A DNA stretch of 38,105 nt from assembly GCA_903904275.1 (NCBI GenBank), contig CAIVBX010000147.1:1-38105 (forward strand). Reading direction: 5' to 3'. The translations under genes were made by a program, and so were the position numbers. Under the pieces are notes generated by a model. The model did no database searches, was not told the origin of the DNA, and saw nothing but the letters and a program-made list of their open reading frames with translations. This document shows positions 15,741 to 25,222 of this stretch, in pieces. The DNA is from an uncultured Pseudomonadota bacterium. GTDB lineage: Bacteria; Pseudomonadota; Gammaproteobacteria; Methylococcales; Methylomonadaceae. Position 1 is the stretch's first letter. Every line of letters starts with the position of its first letter.

Positions 15741-16913
15741 ATGACCAGTCACATTATGCCCACTTATGCACGACTTGCCGTTACCTTTGAAAAAGGCGAA
15801 GGCGCATGGCTTTGGGATGATAAAAATCAACGTTATTTAGATGCACTTTCAGGAATTGCAGTGTGTAATTTAGGACACGCCCACCCCGCCGTTCACACAG
15901 CGATTTGTGAGCAAAGTGCAAAATTACTGCACACGTCAAATCTTTACCAAATAAAATCACAAGAAAAACTTGCCGATAAGCTCATTGAAATGAGCGGTAT
16001 GACAAACGTTTTTTTCAGTAATTCAGGTGCAGAAGCGAATGAAGTGGCGATTAAATTAGCGCGTAAATTTGGACATTCAAAAGGTATCGAAAAACCCGCT
16101 ATTATCGTGATGGACAAAAGTTTTCACGGTCGCACGCTGGCGACATTAAGCGCAACAGGTAATGCGAAAATTCAACACGGTTTTGAACCGCTCGTTGAAG
16201 GCTTTGTGCGCGTGCCTTATAACGATATTTCGGCAATTAAAACGGTGCTTTCAGAAAATAAATCGATTACTGCGATTTTGGTTGAACCCGTGCAAGGTGA
16301 AGGCGGTGTGAACATTCCCGCGTCAGATTATTTAAATCAAATCCGCACGCTTTGCGATGAATACGATATTTTGATGATGCTTGATGAAATTCAAACAGGC
16401 ATCGGACGCACAGGAAAATTTTTAGCATTCCAACATAACAACATTTTGCCTGACGTTTGCACACTCGCAAAAGCATTAGGAAACGGCGTGCCGATTGGCG
16501 CGTGTTTGGCAAGTGGAAAAGCGGCAGACATTTTCACCGCAGGAAATCACGGTTCAACCTTTGGCGGAAATCCGCTTGCGTGTAGCGCAGGATTAGCGGT
16601 TTTAAACACATTAAGCGAAAGTGATTTAATTACTCAAGCTGCTGAAAAAGGCGACGTAATTTGCGCGGCATTCAAAGAAAAATTACAAACCAATTCACAC
16701 GTTTTAAACATTCGCCATTTAGGCTTAATGATTGGCATCGAATTAGACATAACTTGCACTGAACTTGTTGGTAAAGCATTAAATACTGGTTTGTTAATTA
16801 ACATCACGCAAGACAAAGTGATTCGATTATTGCCACCGCTCGTTATTGATAACGACCAAATAACCCAACTCGTTGATACGCTATCAACGTTAATTCAAGA
16901 GTACACCCAATGA
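15741..16913 (+). CDS. argD: Acetylornithine aminotransferase
   Basis: ArgD transfers an amino group from glutamate to N-acetylglutamate semialdehyde in arginine synthesis, and the family often also serves succinyl-diaminopimelate in lysine synthesis. The 390-residue PLP enzyme belongs to aminotransferase class III. Visible are FFSNSGAEANEVAIK near 91-105, the cofactor aspartate in MMLDEIQTGIGRTG (near 215), and the Schiff-base lysine K244 in TLAKALGNG. The ATG at 15741 sits 31 bases after a strong -10 box. Its stop overlaps the argF start as ATGA, so the two arginine genes are translationally coupled. A family mix-up with ornithine or GABA aminotransferases is possible in principle, but the argF neighbour supports ArgD. 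Confidence 0.94.
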   Translation: MTSHIMPTYARLAVTFEKGEGAWLWDDKNQRYLDALSGIAVCNLGHAHPAVHTAICEQSAKLLHTSNLYQIKSQEKLADKLIEMSGMTNVFFSNSGAEANEVAIKLARKFGHSKGIEKPAIIVMDKSFHGRTLATLSATGNAKIQHGFEPLVEGFVRVPYNDISAIKTVLSENKSITAILVEPVQGEGGVNIPASDYLNQIRTLCDEYDILMMLDEIQTGIGRTGKFLAFQHNNILPDVCTLAKALGNGVPIGACLASGKAADIFTAGNHGSTFGGNPLACSAGLAVLNTLSESDLITQAAEKGDVICAAFKEKLQTNSHVLNIRHLGLMIGIELDITCTELVGKALNTGLLINITQDKVIRLLPPLVIDNDQITQLVDTLSTLIQEYTQ

Positions 16914-17839
16914 AACAACCAAGACATTTTATAAGTTTGCTAGATTTGACCCGTGACGAATTTCGGTCGTTGATTGCACGCGCGACGATGTTAAAACACG
17001 TTCGTGACCATGATTATCAACCATTGAAAGGGCAAGTTTTAGGGATGATTTTTGAAAAATCCTCAACACGAACTCGGGTTTCATTTGAAACAGGCATGGC
17101 ACATTTTGGCGGACACGCACTGTTTTTATCGCCGCGTGATACGCAACTCGGACGCGGTGAACCGATTGCCGACAGCGCGAAAGTGATTTCTCGCATGGTG
17201 GATTGCGTGATGTTACGAACGCATACGCATGAAACCGTCACAAAATTTGCAGAAAACTCGCGGGTGCCTGTGATTAACGGTTTGACCGACAAAGAACATC
17301 CGTGCCAATTGCTTGCGGATATGCAAACCTATTTTGAACATCGTAGCGATATTCGCGGCAAAATAGTTGCGTGGATTGGTGACGGCAATAATATGTGTCA
17401 CTCTTACATTCATGCCGCAATGGTGTTAGATTTCACATTGCACATTGCCGCACCACAAGGTTATTTGCCAGATGCTGAAATTGTTAAAATGGCTGGTGAA
17501 AGGGTTAAATTTTTCGACACCACCGTTGAAGCGGCAAAAAATGTGGATTTAGTTGTCACCGATGTTTGGGCAAGTATGGGGCAAGAAGATGAACAAAAGC
17601 TGCGCGAAATAGCGTTTAAAAATTATCAAGTCGATGTAAATGTGATGGCGGTGGCAAAATCAGATGCTTTATTTATGCACTGTTTGCCAGCGCATCGTGG
17701 CGAAGAAGTCAGCGCAGAAGTCATTGACGGAATGCAAAGTGTTATTTTTGACGAAGCCGAAAACCGCTTACACGCGCAAAAAGCTCTTTTAGAATTACTC
17801 ATGTGTGGCAACGCAAAAATTTCTTTACTCAATGATTAG
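16910..17839 (+). CDS. argF: Ornithine carbamoyltransferase
   Basis: ArgF condenses ornithine with carbamoyl phosphate to citrulline. The 309-residue length is typical. The carbamoyl-phosphate motif STRTR lies at 52-56, HPCQ at 130-133, and the ornithine-site motifs DVWASMGQE (about 218-226) and HCLPAHRG (257-264) are intact, which separates it from aspartate carbamoyltransferase. It overlaps argD by four bases and is followed 10 bases later by an SH3-domain protein, so the three genes probably share one transcript. Confidence 0.95.
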   Translation: MKQPRHFISLLDLTRDEFRSLIARATMLKHVRDHDYQPLKGQVLGMIFEKSSTRTRVSFETGMAHFGGHALFLSPRDTQLGRGEPIADSAKVISRMVDCVMLRTHTHETVTKFAENSRVPVINGLTDKEHPCQLLADMQTYFEHRSDIRGKIVAWIGDGNNMCHSYIHAAMVLDFTLHIAAPQGYLPDAEIVKMAGERVKFFDTTVEAAKNVDLVVTDVWASMGQEDEQKLREIAFKNYQVDVNVMAVAKSDALFMHCLPAHRGEEVSAEVIDGMQSVIFDEAENRLHAQKALLELLMCGNAKISLLND

Positions 17840-17849
17840 TGAGCGATTT

Positions 17850-18524
17850 ATGAAAAAACAACTGTTTGCCTTGTTGATGTTTGTAAGTTCAACAGCAATT
17901 AGCGCACAAAATGACATTGTGTATGTTGCTGATGATTACAATTTAACGTTGTGGAGTGCGCCGAATTATGCGGGAAAAATTAAATCATTGCCGACTGGAA
18001 CACCATTAACGCAAATTGGTGAAGTTTCGACACATACAGGTTTTGTCAAAGTACGAACTATCGAAGGAACAGAAGGTTTCATTAAAGCAAAATACACCAA
18101 AAAAGAAGCTCCTGAACATGACCGCGACGATATTGCGGCAAAAAATATCGCGGCGTTGCAAGGTCAAATTGCTAAATTAGAAGGCGACTTGAAAGCCGCA
18201 AAAGAAACTATTACGCCAGGCACAACGCTTGAACAGTCGCTAGCAACGGAACGCGATAAACTCAGCCGTGAACTGAACGAACTGAAAAAAATATCAGGCG
18301 GTGCAGTTCAACTTAAAACTGAGCGAGATGAATTACAAGAACGTTTCGTAACCGTTGAACGCGATTTACAACAAGTGAAACTCGAAAATCAAGCCTTGCT
18401 CGACACCGCAAATCAAGATTGGTTTTTATATGGCGGAATGTTGGCGTTGGTTGGCGTTTTACTCGGATTCATTTTGCCAAAATTGAGCTGGAAACGCAGT
18501 CGCGGCGGTTGGGATAGTTACTAA
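17850..18524 (+). CDS. SH3-domain and membrane-anchor protein (YgiM/TIGR04211-like)
   Basis: This is a 224-residue envelope protein. A signal peptide (about 1-19, cut near ISA) is followed by a bacterial SH3 domain (about 22-85, with VRTIEGTEGFIKAKY), then a coiled coil (about 100-190) and a C-terminal membrane helix (about 192-212) with a short basic cytoplasmic end. This matches the SH3/anchor family that includes E. coli YgiM, whose role is not known. The ATG at 17850 is preferred over an upstream start inside argF because it begins exactly at the signal peptide. Cotranscription with argF is likely from the 10-base gap but says little about function. Confidence 0.84.
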   Translation: MKKQLFALLMFVSSTAISAQNDIVYVADDYNLTLWSAPNYAGKIKSLPTGTPLTQIGEVSTHTGFVKVRTIEGTEGFIKAKYTKKEAPEHDRDDIAAKNIAALQGQIAKLEGDLKAAKETITPGTTLEQSLATERDKLSRELNELKKISGGAVQLKTERDELQERFVTVERDLQQVKLENQALLDTANQDWFLYGGMLALVGVLLGFILPKLSWKRSRGGWDSY

Positions 18525-18551
18525 ATTTTTCAAACACACACAAAAACTCTT

Positions 18552-20237
18552 ATGACAGACAATAAAAATACACGCACATTTTCATCTTTAGTTGTTGACG
18601 GCATGGAACGTGCGCCAAGTCGCGCAATGCTTCACGCAGTGGGATTTACCAACGAAGATTTCAAAAAACCACAAATCGGTGTTGCTTCAACATGGAGCAT
18701 GGTTACGCCGTGCAATATGCACATTAACAAACTTGCAGACGAAGTTGCCCAAGGCGTAAATAGCGCGAACGGTAAAGCCGTTATTTTCAATACGATTACC
18801 ATTTCTGACGGCATTTCGATGGGAACGGAAGGGATGAAATATTCGCTTGTTTCGCGCGAAGTAATTGCCGATTCAATCGAAACGGTTATCGGTTGCCAAG
18901 GTTTTGATGGCGTTGTGGCAATTGGTGGTTGCGACAAAAATATGCCTGGCTGCATGATGGCAATTGCGCGATTAAATCGCCCTGCAATTTTCGTTTATGG
19001 AGGTACGATTTTGCCAGGTTGCCATAAAAATCAAAAACTCGACGTAGTTTCTGTTTTTGAAGCCGTTGGCGCACGCGCAAATAACAAAATTGACGATGCA
19101 GAACTCGCTGAAATCGAAGCTAAAGCGATTCCTGGTGCGGGTTCATGTGGTGGAATGTACACCGCAAACACAATGGCTTCGGCGATTGAAGCATTAGGCA
19201 TGAGTTTGCCAAATAGTTCAGCTCAAGCCGCCGTTTCAAATGATAAAAAACTCGATTGTGAACGTGCTGGTGCGGCGGTTTTAAATTTGCTTGAAAAAGG
19301 CATTTTACCTAGCGACATTATGACCAAAGAAGCGTTTGAAAATGCGATTACCGTTGTGATTGCGTTGGGCGGTTCGACGAATGCGGTGTTGCACATTTTA
19401 GCGATGGCGAATGCGTCAAAAGTTGATATTACCCTAGACGATTTCACCCGAATTGGCAAACGTGTGCCGATGCTTGCGGATTTAAAACCTAGCGGTCGTT
19501 ATCAAATGGCGGAATTGATTGAAATCGGCGGTATTCAACCGTTGATGAAAATTTTGCTCGATAAAGGTTTGTTGCATGGCGATTGTTTAACCGTGACAGG
19601 CAAAACGCTTGCAGAAAATTTAGCGAACGTACAACCGTATCCAGTGGGTCAAGATATGATTCACGATTTGGAACATCCAATCAAAAAAGACAGTCATTTA
19701 GTTGTGTTATACGGAAACTTAGCGGCAGAAGGTTCAGTTGCAAAAATCACTGGCAAAGAAGGTTTGCTTTTCACAGGCTCTGCAAAAGTTTTCGACGCAG
19801 AAGAACAAGCGTTACAAGCGATTTTAAACGGTGAAATAGTGAAAGGTGACGTAATTGTGATTCGTTACGAAGGACCAAAAGGCGGACCTGGAATGCGCGA
19901 AATGTTGTCACCAACCTCAGCAATTATGGGAAAAGGTTTGGGCAAAGAAGTCGCGTTAATTACCGACGGACGTTTTTCAGGCGGCACACACGGTTTTGTT
20001 GTTGGTCACATTACGCCAGAAGCGTATGTCGGCGGTGCGTTGGCAATCGTTGAAAATGGCGATTCGATTACGATTGATGCTGAAAATAATCAACTCACTT
20101 TGCACGTTGACGAAAACGAAATCGCACGCCGTTTAGAAAAATGGCAACAACCTGCGCCCCGTTATACAAGAGGCGTATTGGCAAAATATGCAAAATTGGT
20201 AAATTCTGCTTCACTTGGCGCAGTGACCGACAATTAA
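18552..20237 (+). CDS. ilvD: Dihydroxy-acid dehydratase
   Basis: IlvD dehydrates dihydroxy acids to the keto acids that become valine, isoleucine and, with the CoA branch, pantothenate. The 561 residues fit the shorter IlvD/Edd subgroup. Cysteines for the iron-sulfur cluster are seen at C54 (TPCNMH), C127 (GGCDKNMPGC) and C199 (GSCGGMYTANTM), and the C-terminal DGRFSGGTHGFVVGHI motif is present. The presence of three cluster-type cysteines, and the shorter length, fits the [2Fe-2S] type, though this is inference. It starts 27 bases after the SH3 protein gene and is followed by a terminator, so it ends the argD-ilvD run. Confidence 0.95.
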   Translation: MTDNKNTRTFSSLVVDGMERAPSRAMLHAVGFTNEDFKKPQIGVASTWSMVTPCNMHINKLADEVAQGVNSANGKAVIFNTITISDGISMGTEGMKYSLVSREVIADSIETVIGCQGFDGVVAIGGCDKNMPGCMMAIARLNRPAIFVYGGTILPGCHKNQKLDVVSVFEAVGARANNKIDDAELAEIEAKAIPGAGSCGGMYTANTMASAIEALGMSLPNSSAQAAVSNDKKLDCERAGAAVLNLLEKGILPSDIMTKEAFENAITVVIALGGSTNAVLHILAMANASKVDITLDDFTRIGKRVPMLADLKPSGRYQMAELIEIGGIQPLMKILLDKGLLHGDCLTVTGKTLAENLANVQPYPVGQDMIHDLEHPIKKDSHLVVLYGNLAAEGSVAKITGKEGLLFTGSAKVFDAEEQALQAILNGEIVKGDVIVIRYEGPKGGPGMREMLSPTSAIMGKGLGKEVALITDGRFSGGTHGFVVGHITPEAYVGGALAIVENGDSITIDAENNQLTLHVDENEIARRLEKWQQPAPRYTRGVLAKYAKLVNSASLGAVTDN

Positions 20238-20244
20238 ATATTTT

Positions 20245-20282
20245 TGGCGTGGATTTACTTTGTGAGTTCACGCCATTTTTTT
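20245..20282 (+). terminator. Rho-independent terminator after ilvD
   Basis: TGGCGTG and CACGCCA form a 7-base-pair stem, extendable by weaker pairs, around a loop of about 17 bases, followed by seven T. The T run ends ten bases before the coaE start codon. Confidence 0.8.
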
Positions 20283-20292
20283 GTGAAAAATT

Positions 20293-20907
20293 ATGCTAAA
20301 AATTGGTTTAACTGGCGGAATTGGCTGCGGAAAAACAACTGTTTCAAATCTATTTCAACAATTAAATGTTCCTATTATTGACGCTGATGACATATCACGT
20401 CATTTAGTGAAATCTGGAACACCCGCATTAAAGAAAATTGAAACGGTTTTTGGTTCAGAAATACTTTTAGGAAATGGCGAATTAAATCGCGTTTATTTGA
20501 AAAAATGTATTTTTGACGATTCAACTGCAAAACAAAAACTTGAAGCAATTTTACATCCGTTAATTTTTCAAGAAATTTCAAATCAACTCAATGCAATTTC
20601 TGCGGATTATTGCATCGTCGCCATTCCGTTATTATTTGAAACACATGCCGAATTTTTATTCGATAGAATTCTGGTAATTGATTGCGATGAAAAAACACAA
20701 ATTGAGCGCGTTCAAATACGCGATAATTTGTCATTAACAGAAATTCGAGCGATTTTAGCGGCGCAAGTTTCTTCGGAATTTAGACAAAAACACGCTCATG
20801 ATATTGTCGATAATTCAAAAAATAATGACCAACTTGCAGAGCAAGTTAAAAAATTGCACAATTTCTACATCTCTTTAAGTCAGAATCAGGACGCGCTACC
20901 GCTGTGA
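20293..20907 (+). CDS. coaE: Dephospho-CoA kinase
   Basis: CoaE phosphorylates dephospho-CoA, the last step of coenzyme A synthesis. The 204-residue protein has Walker A GGIGCGKT at 8-15, the DADDISRHLV segment (about 35-44) for substrate binding, the HPLIF motif, and the AIPLLFE segment. It starts only ten bases after the ilvD terminator's T run. The stop overlaps the GTG start of zapD (GTGA), the common coaE-zapD gammaproteobacterial arrangement. yacG, often the third gene in that group, is absent. Confidence 0.95.
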   Translation: MLKIGLTGGIGCGKTTVSNLFQQLNVPIIDADDISRHLVKSGTPALKKIETVFGSEILLGNGELNRVYLKKCIFDDSTAKQKLEAILHPLIFQEISNQLNAISADYCIVAIPLLFETHAEFLFDRILVIDCDEKTQIERVQIRDNLSLTEIRAILAAQVSSEFRQKHAHDIVDNSKNNDQLAEQVKKLHNFYISLSQNQDALPL

Positions 20908-21680
20908 ACACCCCTATTAGTTATGAATTTCCACTCAACGAACGTATTCGCATTTTTATTCGCTTAGAACAACTTTTTCAACAGTTTAACCATCATTTAC
21001 AACGTGTTTCGACGTTCGATAAACGCGCTGCAATTAGCGTGTTACTTGATATTGTTGCTATTTTTAAACGTAATGATTTGAAATCCGAAGTGTTGAAAGA
21101 ATTGGACAGGCACGCAAATGTATTAAACAAGCTCACCAACAATCAAAATGAAAATGTAGATGCGCAAAAAATACAAGAATTGCTCGCGCAACTTAGTGAA
21201 ATGAGCCAAAAACTGTATGCCAAAACGGGAAAAATTGGCAATCACATTGTAGACAGCGATTTGTTTCAAAGTATTTCGCAACGCTGCACAATTCCAGGCG
21301 GAACGTGTTCGTTTGATTTACCTGAATTTCATTTCTGGTTGATGCAAGATGACGCGGAAAGTTTCGAGGATTTAATGAAATGGAGTCGCCCATTCACGGA
21401 AATTTTTGAAGCAATTACATCAATTTTAGAATTTATTCGTCACAGCCAAATTACAACAGAAGAAATTGCACCAAGTGGTTTTTTTCAAATCACGTTAGAC
21501 AGTAATTTGCCACATCAATTACTTTGCGTTGAAGTTGAAAAAAACCAGCCTTATTTTGTCGAAATCAGCGGTGGAAAACACCGCTGTACAATTCGATTTA
21601 TGCAGCCATCACAAGATAATCAACGTCCAAAACAATGTGCCGAAAACGTACCATTTGTTTTGACACGTTGTGTAATTTAA
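20904..21680 (+). CDS. zapD: Cell division protein ZapD
   Basis: ZapD bundles FtsZ filaments and supports the Z ring during division. The 258-residue length fits. An N-terminal helical domain starts with YEFPLNERIRIFIRLEQLF and a C-terminal beta domain carries FLQI-like and ISGGKHRCTIRF segments known from the family. The start is a GTG overlapping the coaE stop as GTGA; translation from it gives the family N-terminus MNTPISYEFPLNE, so this start is well supported. Its stop overlaps the stop of the convergent PBP1B gene by a few bases, so there is no separate terminator between the two. Confidence 0.93.
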   Translation: MNTPISYEFPLNERIRIFIRLEQLFQQFNHHLQRVSTFDKRAAISVLLDIVAIFKRNDLKSEVLKELDRHANVLNKLTNNQNENVDAQKIQELLAQLSEMSQKLYAKTGKIGNHIVDSDLFQSISQRCTIPGGTCSFDLPEFHFWLMQDDAESFEDLMKWSRPFTEIFEAITSILEFIRHSQITTEEIAPSGFFQITLDSNLPHQLLCVEVEKNQPYFVEISGGKHRCTIRFMQPSQDNQRPKQCAENVPFVLTRCVI

Positions 21681-24037
21681 AAATTATCGAAAAAAGTTTC
21701 TTCAGCAGGTGAATCTGTCGAATTATCCGTATTTAAATCATCAGGAACAAAATAACCACCGCTGCTTTCACAGTTTGAAACATGCGGTTCAGAACCTGAA
21801 ATATACGGATATTGACGCGAACCAGAACAACCGCTTGTCGCCATTTTGATGTTGTCAGGGGCAATTAAATTTACAGGCTGAATTGAAATTTGTTTCATAA
21901 TCGACAACCAAACAGGCAATGCGCCTGTTGCACCTGTTAATCCCATCGGTTTATTGTCATCACGTCCTACCCAAACTACCGATAAATAATCACCCGAATA
22001 ACCTGCAAACCAACTATCTTTCGCGTCGTTCGTTGTGCCTGTTTTTCCCACTAAACCGTAACTTTTCGGAAAAATATCGTAAGCCTTATGTCCTGTTCCT
22101 TCGGTCATCACTTCTTGCAACATCGTATTAACGATATACGTCACCGCTGGATCAATCGCTTGTTTCACAATAAATGGATAACTTTGCAAACGTTCACCTT
22201 TTGCCGAAACCACCGCACGAATCGCTTTTAAACGGCTTAAAAAGCCATCGCCTGCAAGCGTTTGATACATTTGCGTCACGTCCATCGGTGTTAATTGTGC
22301 TGAACCAAGTAAAAAGGACGGGAACGATTCCACTTCACGAGTTACGCCCATACTTCGCAACGTTTCAATCACATTATCAACGCCTACATCCATTCCAACG
22401 CGCACCGTTGCTAAATTGTAAGAATGCGCTAACGCTTGATGCAAACTGACGCTGCCATGTTCACGATGATCATAATTTTTGGGAATCCATGCTTCACTGC
22501 CTTTATTTGGCACAACGATTTCAGTATCACTAACTGACGTTGTAATTGTGTATTTTTTGGGATTATTTAACGCCGTTAAATAAATCACAGGTTTAATCAA
22601 CGAACCAATCGGACGAACTGCATCTAAAGCACGATTAAAACCAGAAGAAACAACCTCGCGTCCACTTGTCAATGCAGCAATTTCACCGCTATCTCGACGA
22701 GTTATCACTGCTGCGGCTTCTAAATTGTTTGTTGATTTTGGTAATTTTTCGAGCTGTACGAGTTGCGATTTAATTGTTTGTTCAAGCGTATCTTGAACCC
22801 GTGTGTCCAATGTCGTAAAAATACTCAAACCTTCGGATGTTAAATCTTCTTCGCGGTATTCTTGGCTTAACTGGCGTTTTACCAAGTCCAAAAAGTATGG
22901 ATACGCATTGGCTGTTCGATTGATATTTACAATTACGCCGAGTGGTTTTGCTTTTGCGTCAGTCGCTTGTTTTTCAGTAATTGTTCCAGCCGTTGTCATT
23001 TCATCGAGAATTAAATTTCGACGATGTAAAGCTCGTTCGGGCGAACGACGAGGGTCGTAATATGAAGGTCCTCGAACCAATGAAACTAAGGAAACGACTT
23101 GATGCAATGGCAAATCTTTTAATGTGCTGTTGAAATAAAATTCACTCGCCAAACCAAAACCATGCACCGAATTACTGCCATTTTGTCCTAGATAAATTTC
23201 GTTTAAATAGGCTTCTAAAATTTCATTTTTGCTGTAGCGATATTCCAAAATTAACGCCATAAACGCTTCATTGACTTTGCGCGTCAAACTGCGTTCTGAG
23301 CTTAAATAAAAATTTTTAACCAATTGTTGCGTAATCGTACTGCCGCCTTGAACCATGCTGCCCGCTTTTAAATTCGTTAACATCGCTCGCGCGATGCCAC
23401 GAAATGACAAACCAAAATGGTGGTAAAAATCACGGTCTTCTGAGGCTAATAAGGCATCAATCAACGATTTTGGTGCGTCACTCAATTTAATTAAAACACG
23501 GTCCTCTTTTAATCGAGGATATAACGAGCCAATTTGAGCAGGGTCTAAACGCAATAACGCCACGTCTGTGCCTTGTTTATCTAAATCAGCGATATTTTCG
23601 ACAGTCGATTCCGTAAAATTTAAACGAATTAAACGACTTTCTTGAGGCGAATCCCAAAAATTGAACGGGCGCGTTTTTAATAAAATTTGTGAACCTTTTC
23701 TGACGTAAGTACCTTCGGCTGTCAACGTAGAATCGACGCGATAATGTAACGTTTTTAATTGTGTTTCAAATTGTGCGGCGTTGATGTTGTAACCCGCGTA
23801 AAGTTCGAGTGGACTGGCATAAACTCGCGCGGGAATCGCCCAACGTTTGCCTTCAAATTGTTTGCGGACGTTGTAATCTAATACGCCTAAATAGCCAAAC
23901 AAGAAAAATCCACCAATACCAAGTCCAATCAAAAATAAGCTACTGAACCAAGGAAAAGAAGATTTTTTTTTGTTTCTACGATTACGAGAAGGTTGTTGAT
24001 CGTAGCGTGAGCTGCTACGTTTTCTTATATCTGCCAT
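21677..24037 (-). CDS. mrcB: Penicillin-binding protein 1B, bifunctional
   Basis: This is a class A PBP that polymerises and cross-links peptidoglycan at the inner membrane. The 786-residue protein (from the ATG at 24037) has a basic cytoplasmic N-terminus, one membrane helix (about 30-52), and a UB2H-type region (about 70-150) that would bind the lipoprotein LpoB. The transglycosylase domain has Glu200 in SEDRDFYHHFG and Glu258, and the transpeptidase has S479-x-x-K482, SYN at 539-541 and KTGT further on. The frame runs four codons upstream to a TTG at 24049; the ATG is preferred as the normal start codon, but neither start has a clear ribosome site. The C-terminus is short and acidic. Confidence 0.94.
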   Translation of the reverse strand: MADIRKRSSSRYDQQPSRNRRNKKKSSFPWFSSLFLIGLGIGGFFLFGYLGVLDYNVRKQFEGKRWAIPARVYASPLELYAGYNINAAQFETQLKTLHYRVDSTLTAEGTYVRKGSQILLKTRPFNFWDSPQESRLIRLNFTESTVENIADLDKQGTDVALLRLDPAQIGSLYPRLKEDRVLIKLSDAPKSLIDALLASEDRDFYHHFGLSFRGIARAMLTNLKAGSMVQGGSTITQQLVKNFYLSSERSLTRKVNEAFMALILEYRYSKNEILEAYLNEIYLGQNGSNSVHGFGLASEFYFNSTLKDLPLHQVVSLVSLVRGPSYYDPRRSPERALHRRNLILDEMTTAGTITEKQATDAKAKPLGVIVNINRTANAYPYFLDLVKRQLSQEYREEDLTSEGLSIFTTLDTRVQDTLEQTIKSQLVQLEKLPKSTNNLEAAAVITRRDSGEIAALTSGREVVSSGFNRALDAVRPIGSLIKPVIYLTALNNPKKYTITTSVSDTEIVVPNKGSEAWIPKNYDHREHGSVSLHQALAHSYNLATVRVGMDVGVDNVIETLRSMGVTREVESFPSFLLGSAQLTPMDVTQMYQTLAGDGFLSRLKAIRAVVSAKGERLQSYPFIVKQAIDPAVTYIVNTMLQEVMTEGTGHKAYDIFPKSYGLVGKTGTTNDAKDSWFAGYSGDYLSVVWVGRDDNKPMGLTGATGALPVWLSIMKQISIQPVNLIAPDNIKMATSGCSGSRQYPYISGSEPHVSNCESSGGYFVPDDLNTDNSTDSPAEETFFDNF

Positions 24038-24156
24038 GAGGATACGCAAGTGTTTTTGAATTGTTTAATCATAGCATTTTGCAGAAATGTCACAAAATCG
24101 AACTGTTCAACGTACCTTCTTTATTTCAAATTTGCCGCGCAAGATACAATAAGCTT

Positions 24157-24162
24157 TATAAT
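24157..24162 (+). promoter_or_regulatory. Possible -10 box for the porin/kinase operon
   Basis: A perfect TATAAT lies 31 bases ahead of the chosen ATG at 24194. The best -35 candidate, TTGCCG at 24132-24137, is 19 bases away, which is longer than normal. The call rests mainly on the -10 match, so it is tentative. Confidence 0.35.
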
Positions 24163-24193
24163 TGATAAAAATAATTTCTGTTTTAATTTCTCT

Positions 24194-25222
24194 ATGACGT
24201 GGTTTAAACCAAAAAATCAAGCCGCCTATTTGTTAGGTTTTAATTTACTTTGTTGTTCACCCATGATTTTTGCGGAAGAGGCAAAAACGTCGTGGATGGA
24301 TTCTGTTAATTTATCAGGCTACGCAAAATTTGCCATTAGCGCACCAAATAATAAATCAACCTCCGTTGATTTAGATGATTTAAGTCTTTTTGTTTCAGGT
24401 AAATTTAACCGCTGGCTAAATCCATTTTTGGAAGCAGAATCTTACAATATCTCACTTTGGCAATCAGGAAGTGGCTTCCAATTTAATAACATTCATTTTG
24501 CAATCGAACGAATTTACAACGATATGCAGGTAACAGACGAAGATACGGTGCGTGTTGGTAAAATGCTTGCTTCAATAAACCACTGGAATATCGTTCATGC
24601 TGCGCCGTTAGTTTGGACAACAAATCGCCCTGTTACGTCAACCTATTCGCGTGCAAATTACATTACAGGTTTGCAACTTCGTCACGAATTCGATGCACTT
24701 TCTGGTCAAGCCCTAGAAGTTTATGTTCAACCTGCTCAAGATTTTAATCATAAAACCATGGACACACATGAACGCCAATACAATACCATTGCAGGTGGTC
24801 GATGGATTGCTCATGAAGATTTAGATTATTATGTCGGTATAGCATTTCAACACGCGAACGTCAGATATACAGACGAAGTACGCGATGCAATCAGTATTGA
24901 TGGAAATTGGCAGCATGAATTTTTCGAATTAGAAAGCGAATTGCTCTTTACACATGTTGATACAAAAGAATTTCGTCAACATGGCAATGACTGGGGCGGT
25001 TATGTGCAAATGGTTGTGCCTATTGTCGATAAATTTAGTCTTATAACGCGCTACGAACACTTTGAATATGCAAATAAAATTGAACCAACAAATACAGAAT
25101 TAGGCGGCTTAGTTTATCGTCCTGTTCCCAGTTTATCGTTCAAAATGGAATGGCAACAAACGCAAGGCAGCGTATTTCATAATGAAACGGGACTTTATAG
25201 CTCAGTGGCGGTGTTATTCTAA
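24194..25222 (+). CDS. Outer-membrane beta-barrel porin-like protein
   Basis: This 342-residue protein looks like an outer-membrane barrel. A signal peptide (about 1-28, ending in IFA) precedes a mature part with alternating hydrophobic strands, acidic loops, and segments such as NLSGYAKFAIS and GLQLRHEFDAL. The C-terminus LYSSVAVLF ends in Phe, the usual barrel-insertion signal. The frame is open to 24050, but only the ATG at 24194 gives a signal peptide. The stop overlaps the next start (TAATG), joining it to a small phosphate-binding-like protein, a histidine kinase and an HD-GYP regulator. The barrel may be the entry gate for the ligand that the system senses, or a surface target. It is not of the OprO/P type seen at 10179. 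Substrate unknown. Confidence 0.72.
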   Translation: MTWFKPKNQAAYLLGFNLLCCSPMIFAEEAKTSWMDSVNLSGYAKFAISAPNNKSTSVDLDDLSLFVSGKFNRWLNPFLEAESYNISLWQSGSGFQFNNIHFAIERIYNDMQVTDEDTVRVGKMLASINHWNIVHAAPLVWTTNRPVTSTYSRANYITGLQLRHEFDALSGQALEVYVQPAQDFNHKTMDTHERQYNTIAGGRWIAHEDLDYYVGIAFQHANVRYTDEVRDAISIDGNWQHEFFELESELLFTHVDTKEFRQHGNDWGGYVQMVVPIVDKFSLITRYEHFEYANKIEPTNTELGGLVYRPVPSLSFKMEWQQTQGSVFHNETGLYSSVAVLF

